64,000 nucleotides of DNA from Marinovum sp034669705 (GCF_034669705.1 NZ_JAXMOR010000018.1:39804-103803); one strand, 5' to 3'. Positions 52,356 through 61,768 are shown, counted from the stretch's first letter. Made by a program: numbers and translations. Notes: generated by a model from the sequence alone, not told the origin.

Positions 52356-53674
52356 CCGCGACCCTGAGAACCCTGGCGCTTGCAACCGCCGCGCTGGTGA
52401 TGGCGGCGCTGCCGGCCCGCGCCGAGATCGAAATCCAGGAGGTCGAGACCCCTGGCGGCATCACCGCCTGGCTGGTCGAGGAACCCTCGATCCCCTTTGT
52501 TGCGCTGGAGCTGCGCTTCAAGGGCGGCGCCTCGCTCGATGCGCCGGGCAAGCGGGGGGCGACCAACCTGATGACCGGGCTGCTTGAGGAAGGCACCGGC
52601 GAGATGGACGCCCGCGGTTTTGCCCGCGCGCTCGAGGGGCTGGCGGCGTCGTTCGACTATGACGCCTTCGACGACACCATCTCTGTCTCGGCCCGGTTCC
52701 TGACCGACACCACCGACGAGGCGATGGCGCTGCTGCGTGGCTCGATCGTCGAACCGGCCTTCAACCAGGTGGCGATCGACCGGGTCAAGGCGCAGGTGCT
52801 GTCCGGTCTGGCCTCGGATGCCAGCGATCCCGACCGCATCGTCAGCCGCACCTTCGACCGGCTGGCCTTTGGCGATCACCCCTATGCCACCTCCTTCAAG
52901 GGCACCCGCGAGAGCGTTCTGGCGCTCAGCCGCGAGGATATCGTGGCGGCGCATCAGGCAGCCTTCGCGCGCGACCGGGTCTATGTCAGCGCGGTCGGCG
53001 ACATCTCGGCCGAGGCGCTTTCGGCGCTGCTCGACACGTTGCTGGCCGACCTGCCCGAGACCGGCCCCGCGCTGCCCGGCGCGGCGCCCTTCCTGCTCGA
53101 GGGCGGTCTGACGGTCGAGCCTTTCGACACGCCGCAATCGGTGGTGCTGTTCGGTCACGAGGGCCTTGAGCGCGACCACCCGGATTTCCTGGCGGCCTAT
53201 GTGATCAACGAGGTCTTCGGCGGCAGCGGGCTGACCAGCCGGCTGATGACCGAGGTGCGCGAGAAGCGCGGGCTGACCTATGGCGTCTATTCCTACCTGG
53301 TGCCCAAGGATCACGCAGCGCTGGTGATGGGCTCGGTGGCCTCTGCCAATACCCGCGTGGCCGAGACCATCGCGGTGATCCGCGACCAATGGGCCCGGCT
53401 GGGGCAGGAGGGGCTGACGGCGGAGGAACTCACGGCGGCCAAGACCTATCTGACCGGCGCCTACCCGCTGCGGTTCGACGGCAACGGCCCGATCGCCAAT
53501 ATCCTCGTGGGCATGCAGATGGACGGTCTGGGGCCGGACTACGTGACCGAGCGCAATGCGCTGGTCGAGGCGCTGACGCTGGACGAGGTCAACCGCGTGG
53601 CGGCCGAGCTCTATGATCCGGAAGCGCTGCATTTCGTGGTGGTGGGACAGCCCGAGGGGCTGGAGACGCAGTAG
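52352..53674 (+). CDS. M16 family protein, zinc motif missing (non-catalytic partner)
   Basis: This is a 440-residue protein with a signal peptide (about 1-24). At the position of HxxEH it reads NLMTGLLEEGT, so the zinc ligands are lost. The C-terminal half is well kept (GGSGLTSRLMTEVREKRGLTY, the substrate-binding RxxxGLxY region). This is typical of processing-peptidase-like pairs with one active and one inactive subunit. Confidence 0.9.
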   Translation: MTATLRTLALATAALVMAALPARAEIEIQEVETPGGITAWLVEEPSIPFVALELRFKGGASLDAPGKRGATNLMTGLLEEGTGEMDARGFARALEGLAASFDYDAFDDTISVSARFLTDTTDEAMALLRGSIVEPAFNQVAIDRVKAQVLSGLASDASDPDRIVSRTFDRLAFGDHPYATSFKGTRESVLALSREDIVAAHQAAFARDRVYVSAVGDISAEALSALLDTLLADLPETGPALPGAAPFLLEGGLTVEPFDTPQSVVLFGHEGLERDHPDFLAAYVINEVFGGSGLTSRLMTEVREKRGLTYGVYSYLVPKDHAALVMGSVASANTRVAETIAVIRDQWARLGQEGLTAEELTAAKTYLTGAYPLRFDGNGPIANILVGMQMDGLGPDYVTERNALVEALTLDEVNRVAAELYDPEALHFVVVGQPEGLETQ

Positions 53675-53877
53675 CGGGGCGGCCGTAGACGGGCTTGCGC
53701 GGAATCAAGGCCGCAGGCCGCCGCGCATCGCCGGCGCGCCCCCACGCGGCGGCGATTTGGCTGCGCCAGGCGTGACATCGAGAGGGTCTGCGGGTTTGGC
53801 CACCATAAAGTGGCAGCCATGAACGGCGGATCGCCACCGCGCGCGCCGGCAATGCGCGGCTCCGCACCAAGAGTAAA

Positions 53878-53906
53878 GGCCCGGCGCGATCGCTCGCAGC
53901 CGGGCC
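53878..53906 (-). terminator. hairpin after dapA
   Basis: GGCCCGGC / GCCGGGCC (53878-53885 and 53899-53906) forms an 8-bp stem behind the dapA stop. On the minus strand TTTA follows, a weak U tract. Confidence 0.5.
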
Positions 53907-53929
53907 ATTCATTCGACGCTCTGGAGCGC

Positions 53930-54805
53930 CTAGTTCAACAGCCCCGCATGCCGCAGCCCGGCGTCGATCCGCGCCCGTGTCGGCTCGGTGACAGGCATCA
54001 GCGGCAGCCGCACTTCGTCCTCGCAGAGCCCCAGCCGCGACATCGCGTATTTCGCGCCACAGAGCCCGGGCTCGGCAAAGATTGCCTGATGCAGCGGCAT
54101 CAGCCGGTCCTGGATCTCCAGCGCCTTGGCGTAATCCCCGCCGAGACAGGCAAGCTGAAGCGCGCTCGACAGCGCCGGCGCCACATTGGCGGTGACCGAG
54201 ATGCAGCCGACGCCGCCCTGGGCATTGAAGCCATGCGCGGTGCCGTCCTCGCCCGAGAGCTGGACGAAATCCCGGCCGCAGGTGATCCGCTGCGCCGAGA
54301 CCCGCGCGAGATCGCCAGTGGCATCCTTGACGCCGATGATGTTCTTCAGCTTGGCCAGTTCGCCCATGGTGGCGGGCAGCATGTCGACCACCGAGCGCGG
54401 CGGGATGTTGTAGATGATGATCGGCAGGTCGACCGCCTCGGTAATGGCGGTGAAATGCGCGATCAGCCCGGCTTGCGTCGGCTTGTTGTAATAGGGCGTC
54501 ACCACCAGCGCGGCATCGGCCCCGACCTGCTTGGCATGGCGGGTCAGGCGAATCGCCTCGGTGGTGTTGTTCGACCCGGCCCCGGCGATCACCGGAATGC
54601 GGCCGGCGGCGGCCTTGACCACCTCGGTCACCACCAACTCGTGCTCGGCATGGGTCAGGGTCGGGCTTTCGCCGGTGGTGCCCACGGGCACAAGACCGTG
54701 GCTGCCCTGATCGACATGCCAGTCCACCAGTTTTCGCAGCGTCTCCAGATCGACCTCACCGTTCTTGAACGGCGTGACCAGGGCTGGCAGGGACCCTTTG
54801 AACAT
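53930..54805 (-). CDS. dapA: 4-hydroxy-tetrahydrodipicolinate synthase
   Basis: This is a 291-residue TIM-barrel lyase that condenses pyruvate with aspartate semialdehyde. It shows GTTGESPTL near 44, the catalytic tyrosine in IIYNIPPRS and the Schiff-base lysine in IIGVKDATGDL. AAGGAGCG precedes the ATG. It diverges from the lytic transglycosylase gene, so murein precursor supply and murein turnover genes are adjacent. Confidence 0.97.
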   Translation of the reverse strand: MFKGSLPALVTPFKNGEVDLETLRKLVDWHVDQGSHGLVPVGTTGESPTLTHAEHELVVTEVVKAAAGRIPVIAGAGSNNTTEAIRLTRHAKQVGADAALVVTPYYNKPTQAGLIAHFTAITEAVDLPIIIYNIPPRSVVDMLPATMGELAKLKNIIGVKDATGDLARVSAQRITCGRDFVQLSGEDGTAHGFNAQGGVGCISVTANVAPALSSALQLACLGGDYAKALEIQDRLMPLHQAIFAEPGLCGAKYAMSRLGLCEDEVRLPLMPVTEPTRARIDAGLRHAGLLN

Positions 54806-54877
54806 GGTGACGCTCCTTTTCTTTCAACAGGCGGCCGCCGGGGCGGAACGCAGGTCCGCCGCTGTCATCATCGTGAG

Positions 54878-54905
54878 TTGAAGGATGCGGCGGACAGGTT
54901 ACATT
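54878..54905 (+). promoter_or_regulatory. candidate promoter of the lytic transglycosylase gene
   Basis: TTGAAG (54878-54883), a 16-base spacer, then TACATT (54900-54905), about 43 bases upstream of the start codon. Confidence 0.4.
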
Positions 54906-54947
54906 CTGGATCGTGTCTATTCCTTTTCAGAACAGAAATTGCAAGTG

Positions 54948-57149
54948 ATGATGCGTGCCCTCCTCTGCCTGCTCGTCGCGGCGGCTTCGCCCGCTGTCGC
55001 CCAACCCACTCCTGACGGCGCCGTCGCACTCGACGTGACGACGAGCCTGCGCCCGCGGGCGCGAAGTTCCGGCGCCCAGGGCGATGCCGAGCCGGCCGCC
55101 GCCGCCGAAGACGCGCCGGCGGTGGTCGAACCCGAGGCGATCCCGGCGGGCGAGGATGCCGCCGTGCCCGAACCGCTGGAAGAGCTTGACGAGGACCTTG
55201 CCGGCCTGCGGCCGCGGGTGCGCCCGCAGGGTCTCGACACCGAGCCGCTGGCAGCGCGGGTGCCGCCGGTCGATCCCGGCTTCAAGGCCGCTCTCGCGGC
55301 CATGCGCGACGGCCGCTGGGACGAGGCCTTCCGCCGCGCCGGTCCCGAAGGCTCTGCCGCGCGCGACGTCATCCTGTGGCATTTCCTGCGCGGCGGCAGC
55401 GGCAGTTCCGGCGATGTGATGGCCTTCCTGCGGCGCAGCGGCGACTGGCCCGGGCTGGCCTACCTGAGGGAAAAGTCCGAGGACACCATGGCCGACGCCC
55501 CGGTCGAGGACCGGCTGGCGTTCTTCGACGGCCACGAGCCCGAGACCGGCACCGGCGCTCTGGCCCTCGCCCAGGCGCTCGAAGCCAGCGGCGAGACCGG
55601 CGCAGCGCAGGCCGGCATCGTCAAGGCTTGGCGCACCCTGGCGCTGTCTGACCGCGAGCAGGCGCTGTTTCTCGACCGCTACGGCCCCCTGTTGAAGCCG
55701 CATCACGAGGCGCGGCTCGACCTGGCGCTCTGGGAAGGCTGGGAAATCAACGCCACGCGGATGCTGCCGCTGGTTTCTTCGGGCTGGCAGAGGCTGGCCA
55801 ACGCGCGGATGGCGCTGCGGGCGCGCAACGTCAATCCCGATCCGCTGATCGCCGCGGTACCGGCGGCGCTGGCCGATAACCCGGGGCTGGCCTATGAGCG
55901 CTATGAATGGCGGATGGCCAAGGGCCTGCGCGACAGCGCCATCGAGCTTCTGCTCGAACGCTCGACCAGCCCGGAGAGCCTGGGCGAGCCGGAATACTGG
56001 GCCGGCCGCCGCCACAGCCTGTCGCATCGTGCCATGCGCAATGGCGACCCCGGGCTGGCCTATCGCATCGCCGCCACCCATCACACCGTCACCGGCCGCA
56101 ATTTCGCCGAGCTGGAGTGGCTGTCGGGCTACCTCGCCCTGCGCTTCCAGAAGGACGCCAGCCGCGCGCTGGCGCATTTCACCCGCTTCAAGGGCGACGT
56201 CTACACCCCGATCTCGCTCGGCCGCGCCGGCTATTGGCTGGGCCGGGCCTATGAGGCGCTGGGCAATGCCGATGCCGCCAAGGGCGCCTATGCGCTGGGG
56301 GCCGCCTATCAGACCAGCTTCTACGGGCTGCTCGCGGCCGAGCGCGGCGGCTTTCCGTTCAACAGCCAGCTTGGCGGCTTCCGCCCAGAGGCCGACTGGC
56401 GCGAGGCCGCGTTCACCAAATCGGGGGTGCATGAGGCGGCGATGCTGCTCTTGGCCGCCGGCGAAGGCTGGCTGGCCGAGCGGTTCTGGACCCATCTGGC
56501 CGAGAGCCAGGACGAGGACAACCTGCACCTGATGGGCAAGATGCTCGAGGATCTGGGCCAGCCGCATATCGGCATCATGCTGGGCAAGCGCGCGGCGCAG
56601 GACGGTCGCGAGATCGCGGCGCCCTATTATGCCGTCCACCCGGTGGCGCAGCGCGACCACCCGGTGCCCACCGAGATGGTGCTGGCAATCGCCCGGCGCG
56701 AGAGCGAGTTCGACCACACGGTGATCAGCCACGCCGGCGCGCGCGGGCTGATGCAGGTGATGCCGGCGACGGCGCAGCTGGTGGCACGGCGGGTGGGGCT
56801 CGACTACAGCCAGTCGCGGCTGACCAGCGACTGGGTCTACAACTCCCGGCTGGGGGCGGATTACCTGCGCGGGCTGGCCGAGGATTTCGACGGCAACGTG
56901 ATCATGATGTCGGCCGGCTACAACGCCGGTCCCGGGCGGCCGCGGAGCTGGAAGAACGCCTATGGCGATCCGATCAAGGGCGAGATCGACATCATCGACT
57001 GGATCGAGATGATCCCTTTCAACGAGACCCGGAACTACGTGATGCGGGTGTCGGAAAGCCTGCCGGTCTATCGCGCCCGGCTGGGCAAGGATCCGCACCC
57101 GGTGCCGTTCTCGCAAGAGCTGGTAGGATCGACGGTGCTGCCGGAGTGA
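54948..57149 (+). CDS. soluble lytic murein transglycosylase (Slt-like)
   Basis: This is a 733-residue periplasmic protein with a signal peptide (about 1-18, ending AVA), a disordered Ala/Pro/Glu-rich region (about 20-115), a long superhelical domain (about 120-560) and a C-terminal goose-lysozyme-like SLT domain. The catalytic glutamate lies in AIARRESEFD, followed by SHAGARGLMQVMPATAQ and AGYNAGPGRPRSW. It cleaves glycan strands to anhydromuropeptides. The start could be 54948 or the adjacent ATG at 54951. Confidence 0.93.
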   Translation: MMRALLCLLVAAASPAVAQPTPDGAVALDVTTSLRPRARSSGAQGDAEPAAAAEDAPAVVEPEAIPAGEDAAVPEPLEELDEDLAGLRPRVRPQGLDTEPLAARVPPVDPGFKAALAAMRDGRWDEAFRRAGPEGSAARDVILWHFLRGGSGSSGDVMAFLRRSGDWPGLAYLREKSEDTMADAPVEDRLAFFDGHEPETGTGALALAQALEASGETGAAQAGIVKAWRTLALSDREQALFLDRYGPLLKPHHEARLDLALWEGWEINATRMLPLVSSGWQRLANARMALRARNVNPDPLIAAVPAALADNPGLAYERYEWRMAKGLRDSAIELLLERSTSPESLGEPEYWAGRRHSLSHRAMRNGDPGLAYRIAATHHTVTGRNFAELEWLSGYLALRFQKDASRALAHFTRFKGDVYTPISLGRAGYWLGRAYEALGNADAAKGAYALGAAYQTSFYGLLAAERGGFPFNSQLGGFRPEADWREAAFTKSGVHEAAMLLLAAGEGWLAERFWTHLAESQDEDNLHLMGKMLEDLGQPHIGIMLGKRAAQDGREIAAPYYAVHPVAQRDHPVPTEMVLAIARRESEFDHTVISHAGARGLMQVMPATAQLVARRVGLDYSQSRLTSDWVYNSRLGADYLRGLAEDFDGNVIMMSAGYNAGPGRPRSWKNAYGDPIKGEIDIIDWIEMIPFNETRNYVMRVSESLPVYRARLGKDPHPVPFSQELVGSTVLPE

Positions 57150-57544
57150 GGCTTCGGCAGCCTGCGGGCTGTGAGAGTAGGTAGGGCTGGTGCCTGATAG
57201 ATGCCGCGCACGGTGTGCCGGGCCAGCGGTTGCCCGCGGGGGGCACTCTGCCGGACCAGTCTGCCAAGTGGTCCCGGCAAAGCCCGTAGAACCTCTGATC
57301 GGAGCGCTTTGGGCAGCCAAAGCGGCAGCCCGTCACGTCAAAGGCGTGCCAAAGGTAACAGGCGCAGCTTCGCTGCGACGGGGCTGGCCTCGCGCACTTT
57401 GCCTGCAAGCTGCTGTCGGCAGGGGTTTGGCATGCAACTGCCGAGAGACCAGCGGGCTGCGCCCTTGTTGCAGGCCTGTCATGACAGCGTCGGCCTGAAG
57501 AGCGACCTGCCGTAGGGTGGGTTTCCAACCCACCGCCCCGACCG
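57150..57544. other. 395-base gene-free stretch between convergent genes
   Basis: It contains a family A palindrome at its right end and a CGCAGC-TTC-GCTGCG hairpin (about 57365-57380). A minus-strand frame reads a Cys-rich stretch (CRFGCPKRSDQRFYGLCRDH) but has no start, ribosome-binding site or known family, so no gene is called. Confidence 0.5.
57512..57534. repeat. dispersed palindrome family A
   Basis: One copy of GGTGGGTTTCCAACCCACC preceded by GTAG, identical in the unit to that at 8844-8866. Confidence 0.8.
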
Positions 57545-58438
57545 TCAACCCTGCGCCGCCCGACGCGCCGCCCGTGTCCGTTGGCGTTCCCGCCACAGGG
57601 TGAACAACCCCGCCCCGACAATCAGCGCCGCGCCAACCACCACCGTGGCCCGCAGGTCCTCGCCAAAGACCACCAACCCGATGGCCACCGCAAAGGGCAT
57701 CTGCAGATAGGCAAAGGGCTGCACCGCGCTGGCCTCGGCCACCTCGTAGCATTTGATCATGGTGTAATGCCCGGTCACCCCGGTGACGCAGAGCGCCGCC
57801 ATCCAGACCCAGTCGCCGCCGGTCATCGGTTCCCAGAACCAGACGCCGATCGCGGTCATCACCACGCAGCCCACGGTGCCGGTCCAGAAAAACGAGGTCT
57901 CGGCCGTGTCGCGCCGCGCCGCATAGCGGTTGAGCAGCGAATAGAGCGCGAACATCGAGGCCGCCAGCAGCGGGATCAGCGCATAGACCGAGAACACCCC
58001 GGCCGAGGGGTTGATGATGATCGTCACCCCCACGAACCCCACGCCGATCGCCAGCCAGCGCCGCCAGCCGACGGTTTCCCCCAGCACCGGCCCCGACAGG
58101 GCCGCGACCAGCAGCGGGTAGCAGACAAAGACCGCGTGGCTCTCGACCAGCCCGAGATAGGTGAAGGCGGCGACCATCACGCAGATCTCCAGCGCCAGAA
58201 GCACGCCGCGGAACCCCTGCACCAGCGGTTGCTCGGTGCGCGCCACGCCGCGGACCCCGCCCCGCCTGCGGGCCGACAGGGCGATGACGAAGGCGGCGAA
58301 GAACCAGTAGCGGATCATCACCACCATCAGCACGTTGTATTCCGACGCCAGATGGCGGCTGATCCCGTCCTGCACCGCAAAGACGAAGGTGGTGGCCACC
58401 ATCAGCCAGATGCCGCGCACCGTGTCGTTCTGGGTCAT
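57545..58438 (-). CDS. DMT superfamily (EamA-type) transporter
   Basis: This is a 297-residue protein with about ten transmembrane helices in two EamA repeats (start RGIWLMVATTFVFAVQDGIS; second repeat AEASAVQPFAYLQMPFAVAI). The substrate is unknown. Its ATG overlaps the mnmD stop (ATGA), so it is translated after mnmD. Confidence 0.86.
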   Translation of the reverse strand: MTQNDTVRGIWLMVATTFVFAVQDGISRHLASEYNVLMVVMIRYWFFAAFVIALSARRRGGVRGVARTEQPLVQGFRGVLLALEICVMVAAFTYLGLVESHAVFVCYPLLVAALSGPVLGETVGWRRWLAIGVGFVGVTIIINPSAGVFSVYALIPLLAASMFALYSLLNRYAARRDTAETSFFWTGTVGCVVMTAIGVWFWEPMTGGDWVWMAALCVTGVTGHYTMIKCYEVAEASAVQPFAYLQMPFAVAIGLVVFGEDLRATVVVGAALIVGAGLFTLWRERQRTRAARRAAQG

Positions 58439-59103
58439 CTGGTGGCCTGCGTCATGTGGCGTTTGCGGCCGAAGCCGGGAATGCGCGCGACGGTGAACCC
58501 GCCCTCCGCCAGCGCTCGGCGCACGTGGCCGGCGGCGGTGTAGGTCGCCGCGGTGCCGCCCGGCGCGGTGTGGCGCGCGACCTCGGCCAGAAGCGCCGCG
58601 CCCCAGAGCTCTGGGTTCTTGGCCGGCGAGAAACCGTCGAGAAACCAGGCGTCGGCGGCCCCCTGCCAGTCCGGCAGGGTCTGTCGCGCGTCGCCGGTGA
58701 TCAGGGTGAAGTCGAGATCGGCGGTCTCGATGCGGGTGTCGCCGGCCTGCCAGTGCGGCGCCAGTTCCGCCGCGAGATCGGCCAGCTCGGCAAAGGCGCC
58801 CTGGGCTGCGATCATGTCGTCGGGGGCCATCGGGAAGGCTTCGAAGCTGGTGAAAAGCAGACGGCCCGGCGTGCCGGCGGCGCGAAACGCCTGCAGCGCG
58901 CAGAGCAGGTTCAGCCCGGTGCCGAAGCCCAGCTCGGCGATGTGGAAACCGTCGGCAAAGCGCGCCGGCAGGTCGTTGCCGGCGAGGAAGACGTGGCGGG
59001 TCTCGGCCAGCCCGTTGTCGAGCGAATAATAGGGATCATCGAAGCGGGTCGAGACAGGCACCCGCCCGTCGCGCCATTCCAGCTCTGCGCTCTGGTCTGT
59101 CAT
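58435..59103 (-). CDS. mnmD: tRNA 5-methylaminomethyl-2-thiouridine methyltransferase (MnmD)
   Basis: This is a 222-residue protein equal to the methyltransferase half of E. coli MnmC. FDDPYYSLDNGLAETRHVFL, LGFGTGLNLLCALQAFR (SAM site), WFLDGFSPAKNPELW and YTAAGHVRRAL are family signatures. It completes mnm5(s2)U at the wobble base of certain tRNAs. The start at 59103 is where conserved sequence begins. A FAD-dependent oxidase diverges from it across 56 bases. Confidence 0.92.
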   Translation of the reverse strand: MTDQSAELEWRDGRVPVSTRFDDPYYSLDNGLAETRHVFLAGNDLPARFADGFHIAELGFGTGLNLLCALQAFRAAGTPGRLLFTSFEAFPMAPDDMIAAQGAFAELADLAAELAPHWQAGDTRIETADLDFTLITGDARQTLPDWQGAADAWFLDGFSPAKNPELWGAALLAEVARHTAPGGTAATYTAAGHVRRALAEGGFTVARIPGFGRKRHMTQATR

Positions 59104-59159
59104 TTTCGGCTGCCTTAAGGGTTTCCTCCGAGGCCTAATGCCTGACGGAGGGGTATGCA

Positions 59160-60191
59160 ATGGACGACGTGACAGTGCGCGGGGCGGGCGTGTTCGGCCT
59201 GTCGGTGGCCTGGGCCTGTGCCCGGCGCGGCGCAAAGGTGCGGGTGATCGATCCCTTCGGGCCGGCGGCGGGCGCCTCTGGCGGCATCGTCGGCGCGCTG
59301 GCGCCGCATGTGCCGGAGAACTGGAACGACAAGAAGGCGTTTCAGCTCGAGAGCCTGCTGATGGCCGAGACCTTCTGGGCCGAGGTGGCCGAGACCGGCG
59401 GGCGCGATCCCGGCTACCTGCGCTCCGGCCGCTTGCAGCCGCTGGCCGATGCGCGCGCGGTGGCATTGGCGGAGCAGCGGGCTGAGACGGCGGCAGCGCT
59501 CTGGCAGGGCCGGGCCGAGTGGCGGGTGGTCGCGGCGGCGGATTATGGCGATTGGGCACCGGCCTCGCCCAGCGGGTTCCTGGTCGAGGACACGCTGAGC
59601 GCCCGGGTGCATCCGCGCCGGTCCTGTGCGGCGCTGGTGGCGGCTTTGGTGGCCTGCGGAGTCAAGGTGATCGCCGAGGGCGCGGACCGCGGCACGGTGA
59701 TCTGGGCTACCGGGGTGGCGGACCTTGAGGCGATGAGCCGGGCGGCGGGTCGCAATCTTGGCAACGGGGTGAAAGGGCAGGCGGCGCTGCTGCGCTACGC
59801 GGCGCAGGACCGCCCGCAGCTTTTTGCCGACGGGTTGCATATCGTGCCGCATGGCGATGGCACGGTGGCTGTGGGCTCGACCTCGGAGCGGGAGTATGAC
59901 GACCCGTCAGCCGTCGACGACCAGCTCGAGGCGGTGATCGCGCGGGCGGTTGCGGCCTTTCCGGTGCTGGCGGGGGCCGAGGTTGTCGCGCGCTGGGCCG
60001 GGGTGCGGCCGCGGGCGAAGAGCCGCGCGCCGGTGCTGGGGCCGCATCCGCTGCGGCCGGGGGCGTGGATTGCCAACGGCGGGTTCAAGATCGGCTTCGG
60101 CATGGCGCCGCTGGTGGGCGAGGTGATGGCGGACCTTGTGCTTGAGGGCCGTGACCGGGTGCCGGCGGGGTTTCGGCCGGAGGGGGTGTGA
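59160..60191 (+). CDS. FAD-dependent oxidoreductase (DAO family), possible stand-alone MnmC oxidase
   Basis: This is a 343-residue flavoenzyme with an N-terminal GAGVFGLSVAW nucleotide motif and ASGGIVGALAPH, and a late RPRAKSRAPVLG and NGGFKIGFGMAP FAD-contact region. This is the fold of glycine oxidase, D-amino acid dehydrogenase and the C-terminal half of MnmC. Position next to mnmD suggests the cmnm5U oxidase role, but glycine or sarcosine oxidation is equally compatible with sequence alone. Confidence 0.8.
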   Translation: MDDVTVRGAGVFGLSVAWACARRGAKVRVIDPFGPAAGASGGIVGALAPHVPENWNDKKAFQLESLLMAETFWAEVAETGGRDPGYLRSGRLQPLADARAVALAEQRAETAAALWQGRAEWRVVAAADYGDWAPASPSGFLVEDTLSARVHPRRSCAALVAALVACGVKVIAEGADRGTVIWATGVADLEAMSRAAGRNLGNGVKGQAALLRYAAQDRPQLFADGLHIVPHGDGTVAVGSTSEREYDDPSAVDDQLEAVIARAVAAFPVLAGAEVVARWAGVRPRAKSRAPVLGPHPLRPGAWIANGGFKIGFGMAPLVGEVMADLVLEGRDRVPAGFRPEGV

Positions 60192-60253
60192 GCGGAGGCG
60201 ATGTGAGCGGGTCCGGTGGGTCAACCGCCGATGCCACCGTGGCATGATGCGGG

Positions 60254-60282
60254 GAGGACGTCCCGGATCAGGTCCGGGACGG
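60254..60282. repeat. dispersed palindrome family B, variant
   Basis: GAGGACGTCCCGGATCAGGT followed by CCGGGACGG. The outer arms are conserved and the centre differs. It lies between convergent genes. Confidence 0.65.
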
Positions 60283-60301
60283 CGGTGCGAGCGGGGCGGC
60301 G

Positions 60302-60925
60302 CTATTTCTCCCGCGGTGGCCGGCTGCGGTAGACCGGCAGCGACCAGCCCCAGCGCAGGCTGCCGGCGCGCAGCGCCCAGGTGACCGCGGCACATCCCAG
60401 AAGCGCGATGTCGCTGCCGAGACCCAGCGCCAGCAGCACCAGCGCGGCGCCGGAGCCGGCCAGGGCCGCGGTGGCATAGAGCTCGCCCTGGCGCAGGACC
60501 ACCGGCACCTCGTTGGCCACCACGTCGCGCATCAGCCCGCCGAAAGTGCCGGTCGTGACCCCCATGATCAGCACGATCAGCGCCGGCTGCTCGAGCGCCA
60601 GCGCCACCCCGGTGCCCGAGGCCACGGCGACGGCCAGCGCGAAGCTGTCGAGCCACAAAAGCCAGCGCAGCCGGCTTTCCACCAGATGCGCGGTGAAGAA
60701 AACCAGGAAGGCGGCTGCACAGGCGGTGGGGATGATGCCGGGATCGGCGATCCAGAACACCGGGTTGCGGTCGAGCAGCAGGTCGCGCAGGGTGCCGCCA
60801 CCGACCGCCGTCAGGCAGGCGAGAAAGGCAAAGCCCACGATATCGAGCTGCGCCCGGCTGGCGGCCAGCGCGCCGGTCAGGGCAAAGACCGCCACGGCGG
60901 CATAGTCGAGAAGGCTCAGGATCAT
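60302..60925 (-). CDS. trimeric intracellular cation channel (TRIC/UPF0126) family protein
   Basis: This is a 207-residue membrane protein with about seven transmembrane helices and two repeats with glycine motifs: GGGTLRDLLLDRNPVFW and GTFGGLMRDVVANEVPVVLR. Bacterial TRIC homologues form cation channels; the physiological role is unclear. GGAGGCATCCGC precedes the ATG at 60925. Confidence 0.88.
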   Translation of the reverse strand: MILSLLDYAAVAVFALTGALAASRAQLDIVGFAFLACLTAVGGGTLRDLLLDRNPVFWIADPGIIPTACAAAFLVFFTAHLVESRLRWLLWLDSFALAVAVASGTGVALALEQPALIVLIMGVTTGTFGGLMRDVVANEVPVVLRQGELYATAALAGSGAALVLLALGLGSDIALLGCAAVTWALRAGSLRWGWSLPVYRSRPPREK

Positions 60926-61086
60926 GCGGATGCCTCCGTTGCGGCCCGGCTGTCGACTGCAGCCATAGCTGATCCTGACCCCATCCGGAACCGCGGCCGA
61001 TTGCCGATCCAACCGCTGGGTGGTTGAACTGGCGGCGCATGTGCGGCAAAGAAGTCGAACACTCCCCCTTAGGACACTGCCCTTTC

Positions 61087-61752
61087 ATGGCCAAGCTTTA
61101 TCACGTTCCCCTCTCGCCGTTCTGCCGCAAGGTGCGTCTCAGCCTTGCCGAGAAGAAGATCGAATGCGAGTTGGTCGAGGAACGCTACTGGGAGCAGGAG
61201 CCGGATTTCCTGCGCCGCAACCCGGCCGCCAAGGTGCCGGTGCTGCGCATCGACGGCAAGACCATGGCCGAAAGCGCCGCAATCTGCGAATGGCTGGAAG
61301 AGAAGTACCCCGAACCCTCGCTGATGCCGCGCTCGGCCGATGCGCGCTATGAGGTGCGCCGTCTGGTGGCCTGGTTCGACGACAAGTTCCACCACGAGGT
61401 GACCTCGAAGCTGCTCTACGAGCGGGTCAACAAGAAGGTGCAGGGCAAGGGTTTCCCCGACAGCAAGAACGTCAAGGCCGGCGCCAAGGCGATCAAGTAT
61501 CACCTCGATTACCTGACCTGGCTGCTCGATCACCGGCGCTGGCTGGCTGGCGACGTGATGACCCTGGCCGATTTCGCCGCCGCCGCGCATCTGTCGTCGC
61601 TGGACTATATTTCCGACGTCGACTGGAACCGCTCGGCGGTGGTCAAGGACTGGTACGCCAAGATCAAGTCGCGGCCGGCGTTCCGCCGTATCCTCGCCGA
61701 CCAGGTGCCGGGGTTTCCGCCGCCGCGACACTACAATGACCTGGATTTCTGA
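61087..61752 (+). CDS. glutathione S-transferase family protein
   Basis: This is a 221-residue protein with a thioredoxin-fold N-terminal domain (YHVPLSPFCRKVRLSLAEKK) and a helical C-terminal domain. AAKVPVLRIDGKTMAESAAI gives the cis-Pro and glutathione gamma-glutamyl site (E-S). SPFCRK supplies a serine or cysteine for catalysis. The substrate is unknown. Confidence 0.9.
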   Translation: MAKLYHVPLSPFCRKVRLSLAEKKIECELVEERYWEQEPDFLRRNPAAKVPVLRIDGKTMAESAAICEWLEEKYPEPSLMPRSADARYEVRRLVAWFDDKFHHEVTSKLLYERVNKKVQGKGFPDSKNVKAGAKAIKYHLDYLTWLLDHRRWLAGDVMTLADFAAAAHLSSLDYISDVDWNRSAVVKDWYAKIKSRPAFRRILADQVPGFPPPRHYNDLDF

Positions 61753-61768
61753 GACCCGGCAGCGGTTT

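Noticed and set aside
54927..57320. A 797-codon open frame antisense to the lytic transglycosylase gene
   Set aside because: Same cause; the plus-strand gene has a signal peptide and the catalytic SLT motifs.
57150..57544. A tRNA, tmRNA or other classic RNA gene
   Set aside because: No T-arm-like or tag-peptide sequence was found; no tRNA-like fold was seen anywhere in the window.
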